Shown here: in pieces, positions 52,821 through 61,691 of the stretch
Layout of the letters: each line of letters opens with the position of its first letter
How positions within the stretch are numbered: the first letter of the stretch is position 1
Origin: Streptomyces exfoliatus
GTDB lineage: Bacteria > Actinomycetota > Actinomycetes > Streptomycetales > Streptomycetaceae
Assembly: GCF_000725545.1 (NCBI RefSeq)
Contig: NZ_JNZP01000015.1
Location: forward strand, 62,001-126,000
DNA: 64,000 nucleotides
Direction: 5' to 3'
Notes under the pieces: model-generated
What the model saw: the letters and a program-made list of their open reading frames with translations, nothing else
Told to the model about the DNA's origin: nothing
Database searches by the model: none
Made by a program: the position numbers and the translations under genes

Positions 52821-53338
52821 GCGTCCTTCTTCAGATCCAGTGCCGCGAGGACCGCGTCCGCGACCTCTTCGGGGGTGCGGTCGTCGGTGGTGACGACGGT
52901 CCGCGCGACTTCGGTGTACAGGTGGCGGCGCGCCTCCATCAGCTCGCGCCACTGGCGGCGCGGGTTGACGGCGAGCAGCGGCCGTGCGGCGTTGAGGCCG
53001 ACCCGGCGGACCGCCTCGTCGACGTCCATCGAGAGGTACGCGACGGGCAGCCCGGCCAGCAGGGCGCGGGTTCCGGCGTCGAGGACCGCGCCGCCGCCCA
53101 GGGCGAGGACGCCCTCGTGCTCGGCGACGGCCGTGGCGACGGCGGCCCGTTCGAGGGCGCGGAAGTGCTCCTCGCCGTCCTCGACGAAGATGTCGGAGAT
53201 CTCGCGTCCCTCGGCGGCGACGATGTCGGCGTCGGTGTCCCGGTAGGGCGCGCCGAGCCGTTCGGCCAGGAGCGCGCCCACCGTGGACTTGCCGGAACCC
53301 ATGGGTCCGACGAGGACGACCAGAGGTCCGGCGGTCAC
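52817..53338 (-). CDS. aroK: shikimate kinase
   Basis: Phosphorylates shikimate at O3. The 173-residue P-loop kinase shows [20 protein letters not shown], the shikimate-binding DTDADIV and [34 protein letters not shown] and the lid [21 protein letters not shown] at 53338 overlaps the aroC stop (GTGA). Confidence 0.96.
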   Translation of the reverse strand: MTAGPLVVLVGPMGSGKSTVGALLAERLGAPYRDTDADIVAAEGREISDIFVEDGEEHFRALERAAVATAVAEHEGVLALGGGAVLDAGTRALLAGLPVAYLSMDVDEAVRRVGLNAARPLLAVNPRRQWRELMEARRHLYTEVARTVVTTDDRTPEEVADAVLAALDLKKDA

Positions 53339-54519
53339 CGGATGCGCAGGTTGTCGAGGTACGACCGGACGTTGCGGCGGGTCTCGGGGACCGAGTCGCC
53401 GCCGAACTTCTCGACGACCGCGTCCGCGAGGACCAGCGCGACCATGGCCTCGGCGACGATGCCGGCGGCGGGGACGGCACACACGTCGGAGCGCTGGTGG
53501 TGGGCCTGGGTGGCCTCGCCGGTGGCGACGTCGACGGTGGCGAGCGCGCGGGGGACGGTCGCGATGGGCTTCATCGCGGCGCGGACGCGCAGCAGCTCAC
53601 CGGTGGTCAGGCCGCCCTCGGTGCCGCCGGAGCGGCCGGAGGTGCGCCTGAGGCCGTCGTCGGTCTTCACGATCTCGTCGTGGGCCTGGGAGCCGGGCAC
53701 GCGGGCGAGGTCGAAGCCGTCGCCGACCTCGACGCCCTTGATGGCCTGGATGCCCATGAGGGCGGCGGCGAGCCGGGCGTCGAGACGCCGGTCCCAGTGG
53801 ACGTGCGAGCCGAGCCCGACGGGCACGCCGTACGCGAGGACCTCGACGACGCCACCGAGGGTGTCGCCGTCCTTGTGGGCCTGGTCGATCTCGGCGACCA
53901 TCGCCTTCGACGCGTCGGCGTCGAGGCAGCGGACCGGGTCGGCGTCGAGCTTCTCGACGTCGCCGGGGGTCGGGTAGACGCCGTAGGGCGCCTTGGCGGC
54001 GGCCAGCTCGACGACGTGCGAGACGATCTCGATGCCCGCGGTCTCCTTGATGAAGGAGCGGGCGATCGCGCCGAGGGCGACACGGGCGGCGGTCTCACGG
54101 GCGCTGGCGCGCTCCAGGATCGGCCGGGCCTCGTCGAAGCCGTACTTCTGCATGCCGGCGAGGTCGGCGTGTCCGGGCCGGGGCCGGGTCAGGGGGGCAT
54201 TGCGGCCCGTCTCCTTGAGTTCCGAGGGGTCGACCGGGTCGGCCGACATGACCTTCTCCCACTTGGGCCACTCGGTGTTGCCGACCATGACGGCGATCGG
54301 GGAGCCGAGGGAGAGCCCGTGGCGGACGCCGCCGAGGAACGTGATCTCGTCCTGCTCGAACTTCATCCGGGCGCCACGCCCATAGCCGAGACGTCGCCGC
54401 GCGAGGTGGTCCGCCACCAGTTCTGTGGTGACCGGGACGCCGGCGGGAAGACCCTCCAGCGTCGCGACCAGCGCGGGTCCGTGGGATTCCCCAGCGGTCA
54501 GCCAACGCAACCTGCTCAA
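53335..54519 (-). CDS. aroC: chorismate synthase
   Basis: Final shikimate-pathway step, using reduced FMN. The protein has 394 residues. [60 protein letters not shown] and [20 protein letters not shown], the family signatures, are present. It starts 114 nt after the small membrane gene and is coupled to aroK. Confidence 0.98.
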   Translation of the reverse strand: MSRLRWLTAGESHGPALVATLEGLPAGVPVTTELVADHLARRRLGYGRGARMKFEQDEITFLGGVRHGLSLGSPIAVMVGNTEWPKWEKVMSADPVDPSELKETGRNAPLTRPRPGHADLAGMQKYGFDEARPILERASARETAARVALGAIARSFIKETAGIEIVSHVVELAAAKAPYGVYPTPGDVEKLDADPVRCLDADASKAMVAEIDQAHKDGDTLGGVVEVLAYGVPVGLGSHVHWDRRLDARLAAALMGIQAIKGVEVGDGFDLARVPGSQAHDEIVKTDDGLRRTSGRSGGTEGGLTTGELLRVRAAMKPIATVPRALATVDVATGEATQAHHQRSDVCAVPAAGIVAEAMVALVLADAVVEKFGGDSVPETRRNVRSYLDNLRIR

Positions 54520-54633
54520 CGATGCTCCTCATGCTCGCGCCTGGGCACTGCGACGACGCGGCCGGGTGCGCGGCCCTGGCCCGCCACCACCGATCCTCCC
54601 ACGTCCGGGGCGTCCGCTTGGTCGCCGGTCCAG

Positions 54634-54888
54634 CTATCGGACGCGCGTCTCGTCCCGCTGGACGGTCTCGTCGGATTCCTCGGCCCTCTCGGCGCCCTCG
54701 GCCTCCGGGGCGGAGGAGGACCGGCTCCTCAGCCAGGAGAGGAAGCCGTAGGCCAAGGTCAGGCCGAAAAGGGCGAGCACGGTGTAGCGCGCCCACGCGG
54801 GCAGAGAGCTGAAGAGCCCCACCCAGAGAAAGCGCACCACGTCGACGCCGACGTCCCACTTCGACGCCAGCAGTGTTTCCCCGCCCAT
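54634..54888 (-). CDS. small single-pass membrane protein
   Basis: An 84-residue open frame between aroE and aroC. One or two hydrophobic stretches (FLWVGLFSSLPAWARYTVLA, LFGLTLAYGFLSWL) are followed by a highly charged Glu/Arg-rich tail (APEAEGAERAEESDETVQRD). The ATG at 54888 lies in the normal position relative to aroE. The regular codon pattern and amphipathic composition make it plausibly real, but I do not recognise a family. Function unknown. Confidence 0.5.
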   Translation of the reverse strand: MGGETLLASKWDVGVDVVRFLWVGLFSSLPAWARYTVLALFGLTLAYGFLSWLRSRSSSAPEAEGAERAEESDETVQRDETRVR

Positions 54889-54950
54889 GTCCCCCGTGCT
54901 CCCCGTGTTCGTCCTGCTTCCCGTGCCGGCGGTCCGGCACGGGCTTCCGC

Positions 54951-55778
54951 CTATCGGGCGGCCAGCGCCCGCTCCCCCGCCGCCCGCATGGCGGTCAGCG
55001 GCGCTCTCGGGACACCCGTCATCTGTTCGACCTGGAGGACGGCCTGGTGGACGAGGAGGTCGAGGCCGCCGACCACCTTGCCTCCGCGGTCGGACCAGGT
55101 CGCCGCGAGTGCGGTCGGCCAGGGGTCGTACAGGACGTCGAAGAGCGTGCCGACCGCGTCGGGGACGTCGGTGGCGAGGGCGTTCGTGGTGCCGGCCGGG
55201 GTCGTCGCGATGACCAGCGGGGACGCGAACGCCTCCGCCGCGTCGTCCCAGTCGGCGGTACGGACCTCCACGCCGAGCCGTTCGCCCCAGCCGCGCATCT
55301 CCTCGGCACGCGCCTCGCTCCGCACGTACGCGGTGACGGGCCCCGCGCAGATCCGGGCCAGCGCGGCGAGCGCGGAGGAGGCGGTGGCGCCGGCGCCGAG
55401 GATCGCCGCCGACTCGACCTTCTCGACGCCCCGCTCCCGCAGGGCGGCGATCATGCCGGGAATGTCGGTGTTGTCCCCGACCAGGCGGCCGTCTCCCCGG
55501 AAGACGACCGTGTTGACGGCCTCCACGGAGGCCGCCGTGTCGCTGATCTCGTCGAGCAGCGGGATGATCGCCCGCTTGAGCGGCATGGTCAGCGACAGAC
55601 CGGCCCAGGTCGCGTCGAGCTCGGCCACGAAGCCGGGCAGCGCCGCCTCGTCGACCTCGAAGCGGTCGTACGACCACGCGTCGAGGCCGAGTTCCGCGTA
55701 CGCGGCCCGGTGCAGGACCGGGGAGAGCGAGTGGGCGATCGGCGAACCGAGGACGGCCGCGCGGTGCTGCTTGCTCAC
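54951..55778 (-). CDS. aroE: shikimate dehydrogenase
   Basis: Reduces 3-dehydroshikimate to shikimate with NADPH. The protein has 275 residues. The substrate domain shows AVLGSPIAHSLSPVLHRAAY, TMPLKRAIIPLLDE (catalytic Lys) and NTDIPGMIAALRERG. The nucleotide domain has AILGAGATASSALAALARI. GTG at 55778 overlaps the mltG stop (GTGA). It completes a local set of five shikimate-pathway enzymes (AroE, AroC, AroK, AroB, AroQ); DAHP synthase and EPSP synthase are elsewhere. Confidence 0.95.
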   Translation of the reverse strand: MSKQHRAAVLGSPIAHSLSPVLHRAAYAELGLDAWSYDRFEVDEAALPGFVAELDATWAGLSLTMPLKRAIIPLLDEISDTAASVEAVNTVVFRGDGRLVGDNTDIPGMIAALRERGVEKVESAAILGAGATASSALAALARICAGPVTAYVRSEARAEEMRGWGERLGVEVRTADWDDAAEAFASPLVIATTPAGTTNALATDVPDAVGTLFDVLYDPWPTALAATWSDRGGKVVGGLDLLVHQAVLQVEQMTGVPRAPLTAMRAAGERALAAR

Positions 55779-57523
55779 TGGCCCTGTTCCCGTTCCTTCT
55801 CGTACTCCGCGACGTTCCGGTTGTGCTCCTTGAGCGTCACGGAGAAGACCGTCTTGTTCTCGTTGATCGACACGAAGTAGTACCACGGGCCGTCGGCCGG
55901 GCTCATCGCCGAGTTCAGCGCCTCGATGCCGGGGTTGCTGATGGGACCGGGAATGAGGCCCTTCACGTCGAACGCGTACGTGTTGTACGGGTCCTTGATC
56001 TTGCGCATCTCCTCGACGGATCCGACGTCGAGGGTGCTCGTGCCCCTGAGGTAGTTCACCGTGGAGTCGAACTCCAGGCGCCCCACGGTCTCCACGTTGT
56101 TCGGCTTGAGCCGGTTGTAGACGACGCGCGCGACCTTGTCGAAGTCGTGCTTGTACTTGCCTTCGACCTGCACCAGGCTCGCGACGGTCAGCAGCTCCCA
56201 GGGTCCGCTCAGGCCCACGCCCTTCGCCTTGTCCTCCAGGTCCAGCTTGGCGTACTCCTGGTTCGCGCGGGAGACCATCTTGCGGAGGGCGTCCTCCGGC
56301 TTGCTGTTCTTGGCGACGGGGTAGCTCGCCGGGAAGAGGAAGCCTTCCAGCGGGTCCTTGACGTCGTCGTGGTTCTTGGCCCAGTCGGGCAGCCCGAGGG
56401 AGTCCGCCTTCGCCTGCGCGATGCCCTTGGTGGTGCCCGCCTTGAGGTCGAGGCGCTTGTCGAGCTGGTCGTACACCCAGGCGTTCCGCTTGCCCTCGGG
56501 AATGACGAGGTTGGCCTGGCTGACCGGGTCGAGCATGAGGGAGACCGCGCTCTCGGCCGACATCTCCTTCTTCAGCGTGTAGACGCCCGCCTGGATCGAG
56601 AGACCCTTCGGGTTCCGCCCCTGCGCCGAGACGAAGGCGTCGACGCTCTTGACGACGCCCGCCTTCTTCAGGATGTTGCCGATCTCGTAGCCGCCGGCGT
56701 CCTTCGGGATCTCGACCTGGACCTCACCGCTGCCGGTGCCCGCGAAGTCCTCGGCCGCGCCGAACTGGCCCTGCCAGAACTGGTAGCCGAAGTAGCCGAC
56801 GCCGCCGACGCCACCCGCCAGGACGAGCGCGACGACCAGGCAGGCCACGCCGTTCTTGCCTTTGCGCTTCTTCGCCTTGCTGCGGCGTTCGCGGTCGCCG
56901 CCGCGGGAACCCCGGCCGGAGGCCGGCTCGTCGTCGTACTCGTCGTACTCGTCGGCCCGATCGTCCTCGCCGGTGAAGAAGGGGTGCTTCTCCTCCTCGG
57001 GCTCGGGGCGTGCCTCTTCCTCCGGCGCCCAGTCCCTCACCGGCTCCGGCGGGTTCTGCCGGTGGCCGGGAGGCTGGGGCGGCGGGTACGCCTCGGGCGT
57101 TCCGTAGAGATCGGGGTTCTGGCCGCCGTACGGATCGGCCGGGGGCGCGCCGTAGGCCATCGCCGCCTGGCCGGTCTCCCAGTTGCCGTCGTACTGCTGT
57201 CCGAGGTTCCCGGGCGTGTCGTAACCGCCCGGGTACCCCGTCCCGTACTGCTGCTGCTGCGGGTGCTGTTCATACTGCTGCTGCATCTGCTGCTGGTACT
57301 GCGGATCCACGTAACCGTGGGACTGCTGCGGCTCCTGGTACTGGGGCTGCTGGTACTGCTGCTGATGCTGCTGCTGGTACGGGTCGCTCGCGTACTCCTG
57401 GCCGTACTCGTTCGCCTGCTGCGGGTGCGGGTACTGCTGCTGGCCCTCCCACCCCTGGTCCCCGTACAACGGGTCCCCGGGGTGCCACGGTTCGGAGCCG
57501 GGGCTCCGGCCATACTCAGTCAT
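55775..57523 (-). CDS. mltG: endolytic murein transglycosylase MltG with long Gln-rich cytosolic tail
   Basis: Cuts nascent peptidoglycan strands at the membrane. The protein has 582 residues. Residues 1-190 are cytosolic and low-complexity, Gln/Tyr/Pro-rich at first (24 of residues 50-92 are Gln) then acidic; residues 210-223 are basic (RERRSKAKKRKGK) and residues 225-247 span the membrane. The extracytoplasmic YceG domain (about 265-578) has LYTLKKEMSAESAVSLMLDP, the catalytic Glu in LLTVASLVQVEGKYKHDF, VARVVYNRL and NTYAFDVKGLIPGPISNPG. The tail is far longer than in E. coli MltG. Confidence 0.93.
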   Translation of the reverse strand: MTEYGRSPGSEPWHPGDPLYGDQGWEGQQQYPHPQQANEYGQEYASDPYQQQHQQQYQQPQYQEPQQSHGYVDPQYQQQMQQQYEQHPQQQQYGTGYPGGYDTPGNLGQQYDGNWETGQAAMAYGAPPADPYGGQNPDLYGTPEAYPPPQPPGHRQNPPEPVRDWAPEEEARPEPEEEKHPFFTGEDDRADEYDEYDDEPASGRGSRGGDRERRSKAKKRKGKNGVACLVVALVLAGGVGGVGYFGYQFWQGQFGAAEDFAGTGSGEVQVEIPKDAGGYEIGNILKKAGVVKSVDAFVSAQGRNPKGLSIQAGVYTLKKEMSAESAVSLMLDPVSQANLVIPEGKRNAWVYDQLDKRLDLKAGTTKGIAQAKADSLGLPDWAKNHDDVKDPLEGFLFPASYPVAKNSKPEDALRKMVSRANQEYAKLDLEDKAKGVGLSGPWELLTVASLVQVEGKYKHDFDKVARVVYNRLKPNNVETVGRLEFDSTVNYLRGTSTLDVGSVEEMRKIKDPYNTYAFDVKGLIPGPISNPGIEALNSAMSPADGPWYYFVSINENKTVFSVTLKEHNRNVAEYEKEREQGQ

Positions 57524-57624
57524 CGATCCCCAAACAGCCGCGAGGCTTCCGGACGATCCGCCTCTACGTAGTGCGGCAGCTGTTCGAACACCGCCGCATC
57601 GCGCGGAACGTTACCGTATCGCGA

Positions 57625-58095
57625 TCAGATGACCACTTCGACGCCCTCGCCGGGCGGATTACCTGATACCCGTTCGGACTCAAGAGCGTTCTGCAGGATG
57701 ATCACAGCGGCGGCCTGGTCGATGACGGACCGCCCCTTCTTGGCCTTCACGCCGGAGGCCCGCAGGCCCTGCGTGGCCGTGACGGTCGTCATGCGCTCGT
57801 CGACCAGACGAACGGGCACCGGGGCGATCCCGCGCGCCATCTCCACGGCGAAGGCACGGACCTTGGTCGCTGCAGGACCCTCCCGCCCGCTGAGCGAGCG
57901 GGGCAGGCCCACGACGACCTCGATCGGCTCGTACTCCTCGACGATCTGGCGGAGCCGCCGGTGGGCGGCCCGGACGTCACGTCCGGGCACGGTCTCCACC
58001 GGCGTGGCGAGGACCCCGTCGGGGTCGCACGAGGCGACCCCGATCCGGGCGTCCCCGACGTCCACCGCGAGACGGCGGCCGCGGCGCATCGTCAC
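57625..58095 (-). CDS. ruvX: RuvX/YqgF family RNase H-like nuclease (pre-16S rRNA or Holliday junction)
   Basis: A 156-residue RNase H-fold protein. [20 protein letters not shown] holds the first catalytic Asp, [20 protein letters not shown] follows, and [20 protein letters not shown] and [20 protein letters not shown] complete the active site. Relatives process the 16S rRNA 5' end or resolve junctions; which applies here is not known. The GTG at 58095 is preferred because it overlaps the alaS stop (GTGA) with GGGGGAG upstream; an ATG at 58089 is also in frame. Confidence 0.92.
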   Translation of the reverse strand: MTMRRGRRLAVDVGDARIGVASCDPDGVLATPVETVPGRDVRAAHRRLRQIVEEYEPIEVVVGLPRSLSGREGPAATKVRAFAVEMARGIAPVPVRLVDERMTTVTATQGLRASGVKAKKGRSVIDQAAAVIILQNALESERVSGNPPGEGVEVVI

Positions 58096-60761
58096 GCCGT
58101 CTCCCCCACGAGGCGCTCGACGGCGGCGATGGCCTCGCCGACGGCCTCCGGGTTCTGGCCGCCGCCCTGGGCGACGTCCGGCTTGCCGCCGCCACCGCCA
58201 CCGAGGGTCTTTGCGGCCGTGCGGACCAGCTCGCCGGCCTTGAGACCGCGCTCGCGGGCGGCCTCGTTGGTGGCGATGACGGTGAGCGGCTTGCCGTTGG
58301 CCGTGGTGAACAGGGCGACGACGGCCGGACGGCCGCCCACGAGGCGGCCCCGCACGTCGAGGACCAGCCTGCGCAGGTCGTCGGCGCCGGTGCCGTCCGG
58401 GACCTGGCCGGTCACCACGGCGACACCGCGGATGTCCTGGGCGGAGTCGACGAGCCCGGCGGCGGCCTGGAGGACCTTCTCCGCGCGGAACTTCTCGATC
58501 TCCTTCTCGGCGTCCTTCAGCTTGCCGAGCATGGTGGAGATCTTCTCCGGCAGCTCTTCGGGCCGGCCCTTGACCAGCTCCTGGAGCTGGGCGACGACCG
58601 TGTGCTCCTTGGCCAGGAAGTTGTACGCGTCGACGCCGACGAGGGCCTCGATACGGCGCACGCCGGATCCGATGGACGACTCGCCGAGCAGCTTCACCAG
58701 ACCCAGCTGGGCGGTGTTGTGGACGTGCGTACCGCCGCACAGCTCCTTGGAGAAGTCGCCGATGGTGACGACACGCACCTTCTCGCCGTACTTCTCGCCG
58801 AACTCGGCGATGGCGCCCTGGCGCTTGGCCTCGTCGATCGGCATGACCTCGGCGTGGACCTCGAGCTCCCGCGCGAGGACCTCGTTGATCTTCTGCTCGA
58901 CGTCGGTGAGGACCGCGCCGGGGACGGCGTTCGGCGAACCGAAGTCGAAGCGGAACCGACCGGGCTGGTTCTCGGAGCCGGCCTGGGCGGCCGTCGGGCC
59001 GAGGGCGTCGCGCAGCGCCTGGTGGGTGAGGTGGGTGGCCGAGTGGGCGCGGGCGATGGCCCGGCGGCGGCGCACGTCGATGGTGGCGTAGGCGGTGGCG
59101 CCCACGGTCACCTCACCGACCTGCACGGAGCCCTTGTGCACGGAGACGCCGGGCACCGGCTGCTGCACGTCGCGGATGTCGATGACCGCGCCGCTGTGGA
59201 GCCGGATCCGGCCCTGGTCGGCGATCTGGCCGCCGCCCTCGGCGTAGAACGGGGTGCGGTCGAGGACGACCTCGACGTCGTCGCCCTCGGAGGCGGCCGG
59301 CGAGGGGACGCCGTTGACGAGGAGACCGACGACCGTGGTCTCGCCCTCGGTGTTGGTGTAGCCGGTGAACTCGGTGGCGCCGTTGCCGTCGGCGATCTCC
59401 CGGTACGCCGTCATGTCGGCGTGGCCGGTCTTCTTGGCCTTGGCGTCGGCCTTGGCGCGGTCCCGCTGCTCCTTCATCAGGCGGCGGAAGCCGTCCTCGT
59501 CCACGGAGAGGCCCTGCTCGGAGGCCATCTCCAGGGTGAGGTCGATCGGGAAGCCCCAGGTGTCGTGGAGCAGGAACGCCTTGTCGCCGGAGAGGACCGT
59601 GCCGCCGGAGGCCTTGGTCTCGGTGACGGCGGTGTCGAGGATGTTGGTGCCGCCCTTGAGGGCCTTGAGGAAGGCGGCCTCTTCGGCGAGGGCGACGGTC
59701 TCGATGCGCTTGCGGTCGGTGACCAGCTCCGGGTACTGCTCGCCCATCGTGTTGATCACGGTGTCGACGAGTTCCTGGACGACCGGTCCCGTGGCGCCGA
59801 GCAGACGCATGTTGCGGACGGCGCGGCGCATGATGCGGCGCAGCACGTAGCCGCGGCCCTCGTTGCCGGGGGTGACGCCGTCGCCGATGAGCATGACGGA
59901 GGTGCGCATGTGGTCGGCGACCACGCGCAGCGAGACGTCGCTCTCCTGGGACGTGCCGTAGTCGACGCCGGTGAGCTCGGTGGCCTTGTCGATGACGACC
60001 TGGAGGGTGTCCGTCTCGTACATGTTCTGGACGCCCTGGAGGATCATCGCCAGGCGCTCCAGGCCGAGGCCCGTGTCGATGTTCTTCGACGGCAGCTCGC
60101 CGAGGATCGGGAAGTCGTCCTTCCCGGAGCCCTCACCGCGCTCGTACTGCATGAAGACCAGGTTCCAGATCTCCACGTACCGCTCGTCGTTGACGGCCGG
60201 GCCGCCCTCGACGCCGAACTCGGGGCCGCGGTCGTAGTTGATCTCGGAGCACGGGCCGCAGGGGCCGGGGACGCCCATCGACCAGTAGTTGTCCTTCTTG
60301 CCGAGGCGCTGGATGCGCTCGGCCGGGACGCCGACGACGTCGCGCCAGATCTGCTCGGCCTCGTCGTCCTCCTGGTAGACGGTGATCCAGAGCTTCTCCG
60401 GGTCGAGCCCGTAGCCGCCGTGCTCCACCGACGTGGTCAGCAGCTCCCAGGCGAGCTTGATGGCGCCTTCCTTGAAGTAGTCGCCGAAGGAGAAGTTGCC
60501 GCACATCTGGAAGAACGTGCCGTGGCGGGTGGTCTTGCCGACCTCTTCGATGTCGGGCGTGCGCACGCACTTCTGCACGCTGGAGGCGCGCGAGAAGGGC
60601 GGCTTGACCTCACCCAGGAAGTAGGGCTTGAAGGGCACCATGCCGGCGGGGACGAGCAGCAGAGTCGGGTCGTCCGCGATGAGCGACGCCGAAGGGACGA
60701 CGGTGTGCCCGCGCTCCTCGAAGAAGCTCAGCCAGCGGCGGCGGATTTCAGCCGACTCCAT
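58092..60761 (-). CDS. alaS: alanyl-tRNA synthetase
   Basis: Charges tRNA-Ala. The protein has 889 residues. The class II catalytic domain begins [20 protein letters not shown] with [20 protein letters not shown] and [20 protein letters not shown]. The editing domain has [15 protein letters not shown] and [15 protein letters not shown] metal ligands. The C-terminal oligomerisation/DHHA1 region ([20 protein letters not shown]) is present. Its ATG overlaps the stop of the DUF6167 gene by one base (TGATG). Confidence 0.98.
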   Translation of the reverse strand: MESAEIRRRWLSFFEERGHTVVPSASLIADDPTLLLVPAGMVPFKPYFLGEVKPPFSRASSVQKCVRTPDIEEVGKTTRHGTFFQMCGNFSFGDYFKEGAIKLAWELLTTSVEHGGYGLDPEKLWITVYQEDDEAEQIWRDVVGVPAERIQRLGKKDNYWSMGVPGPCGPCSEINYDRGPEFGVEGGPAVNDERYVEIWNLVFMQYERGEGSGKDDFPILGELPSKNIDTGLGLERLAMILQGVQNMYETDTLQVVIDKATELTGVDYGTSQESDVSLRVVADHMRTSVMLIGDGVTPGNEGRGYVLRRIMRRAVRNMRLLGATGPVVQELVDTVINTMGEQYPELVTDRKRIETVALAEEAAFLKALKGGTNILDTAVTETKASGGTVLSGDKAFLLHDTWGFPIDLTLEMASEQGLSVDEDGFRRLMKEQRDRAKADAKAKKTGHADMTAYREIADGNGATEFTGYTNTEGETTVVGLLVNGVPSPAASEGDDVEVVLDRTPFYAEGGGQIADQGRIRLHSGAVIDIRDVQQPVPGVSVHKGSVQVGEVTVGATAYATIDVRRRRAIARAHSATHLTHQALRDALGPTAAQAGSENQPGRFRFDFGSPNAVPGAVLTDVEQKINEVLARELEVHAEVMPIDEAKRQGAIAEFGEKYGEKVRVVTIGDFSKELCGGTHVHNTAQLGLVKLLGESSIGSGVRRIEALVGVDAYNFLAKEHTVVAQLQELVKGRPEELPEKISTMLGKLKDAEKEIEKFRAEKVLQAAAGLVDSAQDIRGVAVVTGQVPDGTGADDLRRLVLDVRGRLVGGRPAVVALFTTANGKPLTVIATNEAARERGLKAGELVRTAAKTLGGGGGGKPDVAQGGGQNPEAVGEAIAAVERLVGETA

Positions 60762-61114
60762 CAGTGGTCCTCATTCCGGTTGTACGAGATCGTGGGGATT
60801 GAATACGTGGTGGTGGGGCGCACGGTGGGATCGAGCGCCGCTCTGCGGCGGGGCGGCGGGAGTTCGCGGTCCCGGTCGTCGGCCGGGGCTGCCTCCAGGC
60901 CGAGCGCCTCGCCCAGTTCGGCCTCCCGCTGGACCATGCCCGCCCTGACGTCGAGGGCGAAGTCCTTGAGGCGGTGGCCGGTCTCGACCGCCTTGTTCGC
61001 CGCCTGGGCCGCGAGACTCTCGGGGGTCAACTGCTTCAGCTTCCGGTTGACCTTGGTGGTGGCCCACACGCCGGCGGCTGCGCCGGCCGTGAACCAGAAC
61101 GTGCGGCGGAACAT
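60761..61114 (-). CDS. DUF6167 family small protein
   Basis: A 117-residue protein of unknown function next to alaS. It starts with a short hydrophobic segment ([20 protein letters not shown]) that may be a membrane anchor, followed by a helical stretch ([40 protein letters not shown]) and a Pro/Arg-rich tail. This matches the actinobacterial DUF6167 family found beside alaS. Coupled to alaS by a one-base overlap. Confidence 0.78.
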   Translation of the reverse strand: MFRRTFWFTAGAAAGVWATTKVNRKLKQLTPESLAAQAANKAVETGHRLKDFALDVRAGMVQREAELGEALGLEAAPADDRDRELPPPRRRAALDPTVRPTTTYSIPTISYNRNEDH

Positions 61115-61120
61115 CGCGGC

Positions 61121-61534
61121 TCAGCCCTTCTGCTTCCGGCGTCGCGAGGACGGCACGGTACGGCCGACGATCACCGCGCGGTCGCCGTCGCCGGCCCGGC
61201 CGAGCGCCTTGCGCACCCCGTAGCCGAAGGCGGCGACCTTGACGAGCGGGCCGCCGAAGGTGGAGGCGACGGTGGAGGAGAGCGCGGAGGCGTTGGAGGT
61301 GACCTCCTGGACATCCGACGCGATGGCGTCGACCCGGTCGAGCTGGGTCTGTGCCGAGCGCACGGTCGCGGAGGCGTCGGCCAGCAGGGGGACGGCCTGC
61401 TCGGTCACGTCCGCCACGAGCTGGGTGGTCGCCCTGAGCGTCTGCGCCAGCCTCACCAGCACCACGGCGAGGAAGGAGACCAGGATCGCCCAGAAGACGG
61501 CCACCAGGATCCCGGCAACCTCTCCACCGGTCAC
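61121..61534 (-). CDS. DUF948 family membrane protein
   Basis: A 137-residue protein. An N-terminal transmembrane helix (GILVAVFWAILVSFLAVVLV) is followed by a long coiled-coil-like helix (TLRATTQLVADVTEQAVPLL, AQTQLDRVDAIASDVQEVTS) typical of DUF948, then a basic tail (RRRKQKG). Six nt upstream of the DUF6167 gene, so they are co-transcribed with alaS. Members are linked to envelope or general stress responses in some bacteria; no clear role here. Confidence 0.78.
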   Translation of the reverse strand: MTGGEVAGILVAVFWAILVSFLAVVLVRLAQTLRATTQLVADVTEQAVPLLADASATVRSAQTQLDRVDAIASDVQEVTSNASALSSTVASTFGGPLVKVAAFGYGVRKALGRAGDGDRAVIVGRTVPSSRRRKQKG

Positions 61535-61691
61535 TCTGCACCGCTCTCTTCTGTCGTTGGGCCCTTGGACAAGTCGTCCTCCGACCCTATCGCGCCCGGG
61601 GTGTCGTGCCGTACCTCATTACCGCCCGTGGGACGGGACTTACGAGAACCGATTGTACGGAGAGCGTGTGGATGAGTACGCTCCGTGTCCC

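Noticed and set aside
57240..57420. CTG-rich repeat stretch
   Set aside because: It encodes the Gln-rich tail of MltG in frame; not an independent repeat element.
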